Origin: Deltaproteobacteria bacterium
Lineage (GTDB): Bacteria; Desulfobacterota; Binatia; UBA9968
Assembly: GCA_021323355.1 (NCBI GenBank)
Contig: JAJONK010000425.1
Coordinates: 1 to 5,056, forward strand
Length of the DNA stretch: 5,056 nucleotides
Direction of reading: 5' to 3'
Shown: positions 1-5,056 of the stretch, piece after piece
Position numbering within the stretch: position 1 is the stretch's first letter
Layout: every line of letters starts with the position of its first letter
Position numbers and translations under genes: made by a program
Notes under the pieces: generated by a model
Told to the model about the DNA's origin: nothing
Database searches by the model: none
Seen by the model: the letters and a program-made list of their open reading frames with translations, nothing else

Positions 1-902
1 GCGAGAAATTCTGGATCTTTGAGTGTTGCATCGAATGCCTTGCGCAGAATTTGGACTCGGTCCTTCGGGGTTCCCGGCGGCAATGTGTAAGTACGGACGA
101 TATCGCTATCGCCGTGGATTGCCACTTCGATCATCTTGCGGCCCTCTTCTGTTTTCGCCAGCTTGATCGCCTGGGGCACTTTAGGAAGATCTGGATGGTT
201 TCGGCGATTGGCCTGGAGGACGACCACGGCATCGCCGCTGTCGAGCGCCTTCTGCCAAGTCACGCTGACGGAATCCCAGCCCCAGCAGCCGCCGGCGATT
301 TCGCCGCTTTCGGCGGCCAATCTGACATCGGCGGTGCCTTTGTAGCCCGAGACGATCTGAATCGGCAGTCCTAGTGCCGCTTTCAAGATCCGCGTTGCGT
401 TGTCCGGGGTCGAGGTGCCGGGAGCGATGCCACCCATTTTTACCGGTGTTTTCGATGCCATCCATTGATCCACACTGGTGATGCCGCTCGCCTTGGTCAA
501 GGCGCAGACGACGTGATCGGTAATCGGCGCGCCGATGAATTCGAATTTTCGGGCATCGAATTCGATACCCTTTTGCCCCAAGACCTGACCCAAGAATAAG
601 CCGCCGATGAAGTGGCCGATGGTGAGGCCATCTGCTTTGGCAGCCTTATACACGTGGTTCGCCGCGATCAGGCTGCCGGCGCCGGTCATGTTTTCGACAA
701 TAATTGCCGGTTGCCCAGCAATATGTTTGCTCATATGCCGGGCGATGGCGCGGGCGTAAGTATCAAATCCTCCCCCTGCGGAAAACCCGACAACGATTCG
801 GATGGTTTTGCTTTTATAGAAGTCTTCCGCGGCGCCGTCGACGGGTTGGGCCGAAAACAACCCCATGACTGTTGCCGTTAACAAACAAGAAAGTTGCCAC
901 AT
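1..902 (-). CDS. Tripartite tricarboxylate transporter (Bug/TctC-type) substrate-binding protein, C-terminus cut by window edge
   Basis: Periplasmic solute receptor of the Bug/TctC family, which binds carboxylates or amino acids for TctA/TctB-type carriers. Reading down from the ATG at 902-900 gives 300 uninterrupted codons to the window edge. Family proteins are about 320-340 residues, so roughly 20-40 C-terminal residues are missing. Residues 1-24 form a hydrophobic leader (LLTATVMGLF) with a plausible cleavage near VDGAA, although it lacks the usual basic residues after Met. Next comes the family's first beta strand and ligand loop (TIRIVVGFSAGGGFD, residues 33-47), then VENMTGAGSLIAAN (69-82) and the second-lobe segment ending in LPPGTP (274-279). 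An AAGGAG ribosome binding site lies 6 nt upstream (909-914). It is divergent from the aldehyde dehydrogenase. No TctA or TctB gene is visible, so it may be an orphan receptor, which is common in genomes rich in this family. The ligand cannot be predicted. The family is secure, the substrate unknown. Confidence 0.93.
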   Translation of the reverse strand, partial: MWQLSCLLTATVMGLFSAQPVDGAAEDFYKSKTIRIVVGFSAGGGFDTYARAIARHMSKHIAGQPAIIVENMTGAGSLIAANHVYKAAKADGLTIGHFIGGLFLGQVLGQKGIEFDARKFEFIGAPITDHVVCALTKASGITSVDQWMASKTPVKMGGIAPGTSTPDNATRILKAALGLPIQIVSGYKGTADVRLAAESGEIAGGCWGWDSVSVTWQKALDSGDAVVVLQANRRNHPDLPKVPQAIKLAKTEEGRKMIEVAIHGDSDIVRTYTLPPGTPKDRVQILRKAFDATLKDPEFL

Positions 903-930
903 AGAGTTCTCCTTCTGCTTGCTGGATTGC

Positions 931-947
931 GTGGCTCACCGAGCCGC
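931..947. other. Short hairpin in the leader of the solute receptor gene
   Basis: GGCTC (933-937) and GAGCC (941-945) form a perfect 5-bp stem around a 3-nt loop. It can be extended by one wobble pair and one G-C pair to 931-947. It lies about 30 nt upstream of the receptor start codon, so it would be in the 5' leader of that transcript. It has no U-run and does not look like a terminator. A role in mRNA stability or translation is possible but unsupported. Confidence 0.2.
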
Positions 948-973
948 TTATCTCTCGGCTGGCGAGTTGCCAG

Positions 974-1002
974 AAGCTAACTGATTGATAGTCAAAAATC
1001 AA
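974..1002 (-). promoter_or_regulatory. Weak candidate promoter with overlapping inverted repeat, upstream of the solute receptor gene
   Basis: On the minus strand a TTGATT -35-like box (997-1002) is followed by a 17-nt spacer and a poor TAGCTT -10-like box (974-979). An inverted repeat TTGAT-N8-ATCAA (985-989 and 998-1002) covers part of the spacer and the -35 box, which is where a repressor or LysR-type regulator would be expected to act. The match to the sigma-70 consensus is poor and a 5-bp dyad can occur by chance, so this is only a candidate. Confidence 0.2.
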
Positions 1003-1043
1003 CGAATTACACGAGTTTAGACAGCCTCACCGCGCCGTCGACA

Positions 1044-1072
1044 TTGTGTTCGCGCTTGGCCGGTTCTAGAAT
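1044..1072 (+). promoter_or_regulatory. Candidate sigma-70-like promoter for the aldehyde dehydrogenase/aminotransferase operon
   Basis: TTGTGT (1044-1049) and TAGAAT (1067-1072) are separated by 17 nt. The -10 box matches TATAAT at five of six positions and the -35 box matches TTGACA at only three. A second possible -10 box, TATAAG, lies at 1097-1102 without a convincing -35 partner. Transcription from the first site would begin near 1079 and give a leader of about 65 nt before the ATG at 1146. Confidence 0.25.
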
Positions 1073-1145
1073 GGGCTTACTCTTGGTCGGCCCCGCTATA
1101 AGCTCTAGTGGATGAGCCAGAGAATCGAAGCCGCGGAGAATAGTT

Positions 1146-2625
1146 ATGTCTGAAGTATTTAAAAACTATATCGATGGCAAATGGCTGCCGGCGCAAGCCG
1201 GACAGGTTATCGAACCGCAACGACCTTGTCGGTCTTTTTCCAGCTTCCGATCAGGGTGACGTCGATACTGCGGTAGCGGCGGCCAAGAAGGCTTTCGCCA
1301 GTTGGCGTCTTGTACCTGCGCCGAAACGCGGAGAACTGCTCTATAGAGTCGGCGAACTCCTAAAGGCGCATAAAGAAGAGATCGCCCGGATAATGACCCG
1401 CGAGATGGGCAAGGTCCTGAAAGAAACGCGCGGCGACGTGCAAGAAGGCATCGACACGGCTTTTTATGTGGCCGGTGAAGGCCGGCGGCTTTTCGGCGAA
1501 ACGACGCCATCGGAGCTGCCCGACAAGTTCGCCATGTCGGTGCGGGCGCCGGTCGGTGTTTGCGCATTGATCACGCCCTGGAATTTTCCGATGGCAATTC
1601 CAACCTGGAAGATGTTTCCGGCGCTGATTTGCGGCAATACAGTGGTGCTCAAGCCGGCCGAGGATACGCCGTATACCGCCGTTAAGCTTTTTGAGATTCT
1701 CCAACGGGCTGGCGTGCCTCCCGGCGTCGTTAACTTGGTTTTGGTTCAGGGGCGCGGCGAAGAAGTGGGTGCCGCGCTGGTGCGCCATCCGGACGTGCAG
1801 TTGGTTTCCTTCACCGGTTCCGCCGCTGTGGGGCGGGAGGTTGCTGCTGTCTGCGGCCAGTCGCTCAAGCGTGTCTCGCTTGAGCTCGGGGGGAAAAACG
1901 CCCAGATCGTTATGGAGGATGCCGATTTAGGTCTTGCCGTCGAGGGCGCGCTGTGGGGTGCGTTTGGCACAACCGGACAGCGCTGCACCGCCACCAGCCG
2001 GCTCATTCTGCATCATGATATCAAAACTAAATTCATCGATAGGCTTGTGGCGCGAATCGAGAAGATCAAGATCGGCGACGGTTTGGATGAAAGCGTCGAA
2101 ATCGGGCCGCTGATCAACCGGGCGGCGCGCGACAAGGTTCAATCCTACATGGAAATTGGCCGGCAAGAAGGCGCCCGCGTGCTAATCGGCGGCTCGGCCT
2201 ATGATATCGGCGCATGCGCGAACGGTTTTTTCTTTCAGCCGACGATATTGGATCGAGTCACGCCGAACATGCGCGTGGCCCAAGAAGAAATATTCGGACC
2301 GGTGCTTTCGGTCATCGAAGTGCCGGATTTTGATGCGGCCATCGCTGTGCTAAACGGCACTCGCTACGGGCTGTCCAGTTCGATTTACACCGCTGACGTC
2401 AACCGCGCCTTTCGCGCCATGCGCGATATCGAGGCAGGCATCACTTACATCAATGGGCCGACCATCGGCGCGGAAGTGCATCTGCCGTTCGGAGGCGTCA
2501 AAGATACCGGCAACGGTCATCGTGAAGCCGGCACCACCGTCTATGACATCTTCAGCGAATGGAAATCCATTTATGTAGATTACTCGGGCAGGTTGCAGAA
2601 GGCGCAGATCGATAATGTGGAATGA
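1146..2625 (+). CDS. NAD(P)-dependent aldehyde dehydrogenase (ALDH superfamily), frameshifted near its 5' end
   Basis: Oxidises an aldehyde, probably an amino-acid-derived semialdehyde, to the carboxylate. The long frame 1174-2625 (483 codons) holds the full catalytic core. Numbered from 1174 these are PWNF 135-138, cofactor-site K160, FTGS 213-216, general base E237 in LELGG, nucleophile C271 in GQRC and EEIFGP 371-376. The E-to-C distance of 34 residues is canonical. The true N-terminus lies one frame away: ATG 1146, with a GGAG site 7 nt upstream (1135-1138), encodes [19 protein letters not shown] then VIE, a typical ALDH start, but that frame stops at 1257-1259. The frames must join near 1212-1222, giving about 493 residues, and the usual NPA motif is absent there. 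The alternative start at 1174 has no ribosome binding site and encodes a non-homologous leader. This is either a damaged gene or a sequence error. The C-terminal [18 protein letters not shown] segment suggests a semialdehyde dehydrogenase subgroup, but the substrate is not settled. The aminotransferase follows after 57 nt. Confidence 0.9.
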
Positions 2626-2672
2626 GTTTCACACGGTCCGAGATTGCCTGGGATTTCAAAATGCGACAGCAC

Positions 2673-2682
2673 GGAGAACTCT
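2673..2682 (+). promoter_or_regulatory. Ribosome binding site that fixes the aminotransferase start
   Basis: GGAG at 2673-2676 lies 6 nt before the ATG at 2683. This supports that start over the in-frame TTG at 2644, whose extra 13 residues do not resemble the family. The string GGAGAACTCTATG is identical to that at the start of the solute receptor gene. Confidence 0.75.
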
Positions 2683-4005
2683 ATGAAAGTGCCTTTAATC
2701 AAGACCAAACTCCCCGGACCCCGGGCGCAGGCTATCATCGAAAAGGATCGCCAGTATACCGCGCCGGCTTATGGTCGCGTTTATCCGCTGGTTATGAAGC
2801 AAGGTCGAGGGATGGTGGTCGAAGATGTCGATGAGAATCTTTTTCTAGACTTTATGGCCGGCATTGCCGTCGCAAATACCGGCCACTCTCACCCCCGCGT
2901 AGTTCAAGCCATCGAAGAGCAGGCGCGCAAATTTTTGCATATCTGCGGCAGTGATTTCTACTACGAACCCATGATGGAGCTGGCGGAGAAGCTTAGCCAG
3001 CTGGCGCCTGGAACCGGAACCAAGAAAATTTTCTTCACCAACTCGGGCACTGAAACGGTGGAAGCCGCCTTCAAGCTGGCGCGTTTCGCCACCAGAAGGC
3101 AGCACGTGATCGCCTTTGATGGCGCTTTTCACGGCCGCACTATGGGTGCCCTATCCTTGACCGCCAGTCGCTCATCGCACCGGGCGCAGTTTTCCCCGCT
3201 GGTGCCCGGAGTTCATCATGCTCCTTACGCTTTCTGCCATCGCTGTCCCTATCATCTCAATTATGGTTCCTGTGAGATCGGATGCGTGAGTTATCTGGAA
3301 AAAGTTTTGTTTCGCTACCAAGTGACGCCGCAGGAGGTCGCGGCGATTTTTGTCGAGCCGATCCAAGGCGAGGGCGGTTATATCGTCCCTCCCGCCGAGT
3401 ACCTGGGGATGCTTCAAGATCTCTGTCGCCGTTACGGTATCTTACTCGTCGCTGATGAGATTCAGTCTGGCTTCGGACGAACTGGAAAGATGTTTGCCTG
3501 TGAACACTGGGGTATTGAGCCCGATATTCTCTGCGCGGGCAAGGGCATTGCGAGCGGCATGCCGTTGGGCGCGATGATCGCTCGGAGCGAGATCAGCACG
3601 TGGACTCCGGGGACTCATGGTTCCACCTTCGGCGGTAATCCAGTGGCATGCGCCGCGGCGCTCGCGAGCATAGCTGTGATCGAAGCAGGACTTCTGCATA
3701 ATGCCACAGAGGTGGGGGCGTATTTGATGGACAAACTTAATGAACTGAAGAACAAGCACGCGGTCATCGGCGATGTCCGTGGTTTGGGACTGATGATTGG
3801 CGTGGAATTCGTCCGCGCCGATGGAAGTGGTACGCCCGACGGCTCGCTTCGCGATAAGGTAATGAGGAATTGTTTCGAAAAAGGTCTACTCTTGCTCGGC
3901 TGCGGGGAGAGCACCCTGCGCTTGTGCCCGCCGCTAATCGTCACGCGGGAAGAGAGTACCACAGCCGTTGAAATCTTCGACGCGGCGATTAGCGAACTCG
4001 CGTAG
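2683..4005 (+). CDS. Class III PLP-dependent aminotransferase (acetylornithine/4-aminobutyrate aminotransferase superfamily)
   Basis: Transfers an amino group from an amino acid, probably at the omega position, to an oxoacid such as 2-oxoglutarate, using pyridoxal phosphate in the cytoplasm. The 440-residue protein has the whole fold. SGTE 121-124 is the phosphate-binding segment and GAFHGRT 147-153 carries the aromatic that stacks on the cofactor. E225 lies in EPIQGEGG, D258 in VADEIQSGFGRTG pairs with the pyridine nitrogen, K287 in CAGKG is the Schiff-base lysine, T315 in STFGGNP binds phosphate from the other subunit, and R413 near the C-terminus is a likely carboxylate anchor. The N-terminal KTKLPGPRAQ and the overall pattern resemble the group often annotated as 4-aminobutyrate or acetylornithine-family aminotransferase, which also includes archaeal amino-acid racemases, so a racemase cannot be excluded. 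Residues 185-201 contain C-x2-C-x8-C-x3-C. The upstream aldehyde dehydrogenase suggests joint omega-amino-acid breakdown. I see no argD-type arginine biosynthesis neighbours. Confidence 0.93.
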   Translation: MKVPLIKTKLPGPRAQAIIEKDRQYTAPAYGRVYPLVMKQGRGMVVEDVDENLFLDFMAGIAVANTGHSHPRVVQAIEEQARKFLHICGSDFYYEPMMELAEKLSQLAPGTGTKKIFFTNSGTETVEAAFKLARFATRRQHVIAFDGAFHGRTMGALSLTASRSSHRAQFSPLVPGVHHAPYAFCHRCPYHLNYGSCEIGCVSYLEKVLFRYQVTPQEVAAIFVEPIQGEGGYIVPPAEYLGMLQDLCRRYGILLVADEIQSGFGRTGKMFACEHWGIEPDILCAGKGIASGMPLGAMIARSEISTWTPGTHGSTFGGNPVACAAALASIAVIEAGLLHNATEVGAYLMDKLNELKNKHAVIGDVRGLGLMIGVEFVRADGSGTPDGSLRDKVMRNCFEKGLLLLGCGESTLRLCPPLIVTREESTTAVEIFDAAISELA

Positions 4006-4143
4006 GCGCTATGCCGCCGAAAGACGGCGAGGTTCCGAGAGCCATGCATAAAATGGCAGCCGCGGTAGATCACACGCGCTGCAATCCGGACGGCGAAGCT
4101 CCGCTCTTTAACCCGCGGCGCGGTTTAGACAGCCGCTCTTCAC
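4006..4143. other. Convergent intergenic region without a clear terminator
   Basis: This stretch separates the convergent aminotransferase and TPR genes. It contains two small inverted repeats, CGCCG/CGGCG (4015-4019 and 4025-4029) and GCCAT/ATGGC (4041-4045 and 4053-4057). It also holds a direct repeat CCGCTCTT (4101-4108 and 4133-4140) flanking a GC-rich imperfect palindrome near 4110-4125. None of the stems is followed by a T-run in either direction, so no intrinsic terminator can be called. Termination may be Rho-dependent. No credible small gene is seen here. Confidence 0.4.
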
Positions 4144-4629
4144 TTACTGTAGCTTGGTTTCGAGTTCTTCCAGTAATTGGACAAGCTCTGTATCCGCCGG
4201 ATTGAGTCTCACTGCCTCGCGGAACTCCTGGATCGCTTTCTGGAGCATTCCCTTGATCATGTAGACCCGGCCGAGATTGATGTACGGGAAATGCCGCGGC
4301 TCATAGCGTTGTGCTTGCTTTGCCCGCTCTAGCCAGGGAATTGCTTCATCGAACTTTTGCTGTTGCATCAAATAAACACCGATGTCGTTGTACGGGTTGC
4401 CGAACTGGGGATCGAGCTGAATGGCGATTTCGCATTGCGCAATAGCTTCGTCAATCCGTCCTTGAAAGCTATACGCCCAGCCTAGGTATGTATGCGCGTC
4501 CGCGGTCGGGTGAAGCGCGATTGATTCCCGGTACAGCCGGATAGAATCCTCGATCTCTCCCGCCATCTGGCGATTCATCGCCCGCTGCACGAGCTCCAAT
4601 GCTTTGGTATGAATTTCAGAGCAAGTCAT
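4144..4629 (-). CDS. Small tetratricopeptide repeat (TPR) protein
   Basis: A 161-residue cytoplasmic protein made almost entirely of TPR helical hairpins, which usually act as a protein-binding scaffold. Four repeats can be read, at about residues 10-41, 42-74, 75-109 and 114-146. They show typical positions such as the YLGWAYSFQGRIDEAI run in repeat 2, NDIGVYLMQQQKFDEAI in repeat 3 and INLGRVYMIKGMLQKAI in repeat 4, with Pro ending repeats 1, 2 and 4 (HP, DP, NP). A C-terminal helix rich in Glu and Leu follows. There is no signal peptide, membrane segment or fused catalytic domain. I chose the ATG at 4629-4627: the upstream in-frame ATG at 4674 would overlap the SDR gene by 41 nt and add a 15-residue non-TPR leader. 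A GGGGGA ribosome binding site lies 9 nt upstream, inside the last codons of the SDR, leaving 4 nt between the genes and implying coupled translation. The binding partner is unknown. Confidence 0.88.
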   Translation of the reverse strand: MTCSEIHTKALELVQRAMNRQMAGEIEDSIRLYRESIALHPTADAHTYLGWAYSFQGRIDEAIAQCEIAIQLDPQFGNPYNDIGVYLMQQQKFDEAIPWLERAKQAQRYEPRHFPYINLGRVYMIKGMLQKAIQEFREAVRLNPADTELVQLLEELETKLQ

Positions 4630-4633
4630 AGAT

Positions 4634-5056
4634 TTAAATCCCCCAGGCGCCGCTGATCTGAATATTGGCGCCATTGATATAGCGAGCCTCGTCAGACACT
4701 AAGAAACGCACCACAGCCGCTGTCTCTTCTACCGTACCGATATAGCCGGCCGGAATGCGTTTTACTACGGCTTCCAAGTCCTCCTTGGGCGCGCTGCCAG
4801 AATCTATGTACCCTGGCGCGATGCAATTTGCGGTGATGCCATAGGGCGCAACCAAGCGAGCCAGCGAGCGCATCAAAACAATCACTCCGACCTTCGAAAT
4901 GTAATGTGCAGTCAAATGCGGTTGAGCAATCAGGTGCTCTGCATTCGCCATGCTGAAGCAAATGATGCGTCCCCAGTTGCGTTGTTTCATCAATGGAACC
5001 ACTGCCTTGCTCAAATAAAAAATCGGATGAAGGTTGTTGTCGAACATCGAATGCCA
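4634..5056 (-). CDS. Short-chain dehydrogenase/reductase (SDR), C-terminal part, with catalytic Tyr position occupied by His
   Basis: NAD(P)-dependent oxidoreductase of the classical SDR (FabG-like) fold. The reading frame is open at the window edge. The 140 visible residues lack the N-terminal Gly-rich Rossmann motif and the NNAG segment, so about 110 residues lie outside. Counting from the edge, N8 in DNNLHPIF is the tetrad Asn, GRII 29-32 leads into the active-site strand with S35 as possible catalytic Ser, and K55 is the catalytic Lys. APYGITANCIAPGYIDS (70-86) is the conserved substrate-loop segment and NGANIQISGAWGI (128-140) is a typical SDR end. The expected Y-x3-K motif reads H51-Y-I-S-K55, so His (CAT, 4904-4906) sits where Tyr is expected. 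The neighbouring Y52 is one position off register. This may be a non-classical or inactive member, or a sequence error. The TPR gene follows after 4 nt in the same operon. The substrate cannot be predicted. Confidence 0.92.
   Translation of the reverse strand, partial: WHSMFDNNLHPIFYLSKAVVPLMKQRNWGRIICFSMANAEHLIAQPHLTAHYISKVGVIVLMRSLARLVAPYGITANCIAPGYIDSGSAPKEDLEAVVKRIPAGYIGTVEETAAVVRFLVSDEARYINGANIQISGAWGI

Noticed and set aside
181..465. Arg-rich 94-codon open frame on the minus strand
   Set aside because: It is a shadow in another frame of the solute receptor gene. Its composition is low-complexity and unlike any protein family I recognise.
1174..1212. ATG at 1174 as the true start of the aldehyde dehydrogenase
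   Set aside because: It has no ribosome binding site, its first 13 residues do not resemble the family, and a better ALDH N-terminus with a GGAG site exists at 1146 in the neighbouring frame.
1746..2006. Open frames antisense to the aldehyde dehydrogenase
   Set aside because: They are by-products of GC-rich codon use in a gene whose catalytic motifs are clear on the plus strand.
2644..2682. Upstream TTG start for the aminotransferase
   Set aside because: The ATG at 2683 has a well-placed GGAG site and matches the expected N-terminus of the family.
4015..4057. Two hairpins as Rho-independent terminators
   Set aside because: The stems are only 5 bp and neither is followed by a T-run in either direction.
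3615..4073. 152-codon open frame on the minus strand
   Set aside because: It lies antisense to the aminotransferase, is Ser/Arg-rich, has no recognisable motif, and is best explained as a shadow of that gene.
4011..4205. 64-codon plus-strand open frame after the aminotransferase
   Set aside because: It has no ribosome binding site, no recognisable motif, and overlaps the end of the TPR gene on the other strand.

Overview
This looks like chromosomal DNA from an uncultured, moderately GC-rich Gram-negative-type bacterium. The clues are a putatively exported tripartite tricarboxylate transporter (TTT/Bug-type) solute receptor, GGAG-type ribosome binding sites, and compact genes typical of metabolically versatile soil or marine lineages. 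The sequence style resembles deltaproteobacterial, Tectomicrobia or Rokubacteria metagenome contigs. That placement is an impression from the proteins, not a computed result. I see no RNA gene, insertion sequence, CRISPR array, phage gene or origin.

Layout: (1) Positions 1-902, minus strand: a TTT-family substrate-binding protein, cut at its C-terminus by the window edge. (2) Positions 903-1145: a divergent intergenic region with ribosome binding sites for both flanking genes and weak promoter- and operator-like signals. (3) Positions 1146-2625, plus strand: an NAD(P)-dependent aldehyde dehydrogenase whose first 23 codons are out of frame with the rest. (4) Positions 2683-4005, plus strand: a class III PLP-dependent aminotransferase (acetylornithine/4-aminobutyrate aminotransferase superfamily) with an unusual four-cysteine segment. 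(5) Positions 4006-4143: a convergent intergenic region. (6) Positions 4144-4629, minus strand: a small four-repeat TPR protein, translated 4 nt after (7) positions 4634-5056, minus strand: the C-terminal 140 residues of a short-chain dehydrogenase/reductase (SDR), whose N-terminus lies beyond the window.

The aldehyde dehydrogenase and aminotransferase form a likely two-gene operon. An omega-aminotransferase makes a semialdehyde from an amino acid such as 4-aminobutyrate, beta-alanine, ornithine or lysine, and the dehydrogenase oxidises that semialdehyde to a carboxylate. The divergent solute receptor may capture a related carboxylate or amino acid outside the cell, but no TctA/TctB membrane partners are visible. 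The SDR and TPR genes form a separate operon on the opposite strand with no clear functional link to the first.

I do not see a clearly new biological system. The points most worth checking are the frameshift at the start of the dehydrogenase, a histidine where the SDR catalytic tyrosine should be, and the cysteine cluster in the aminotransferase.
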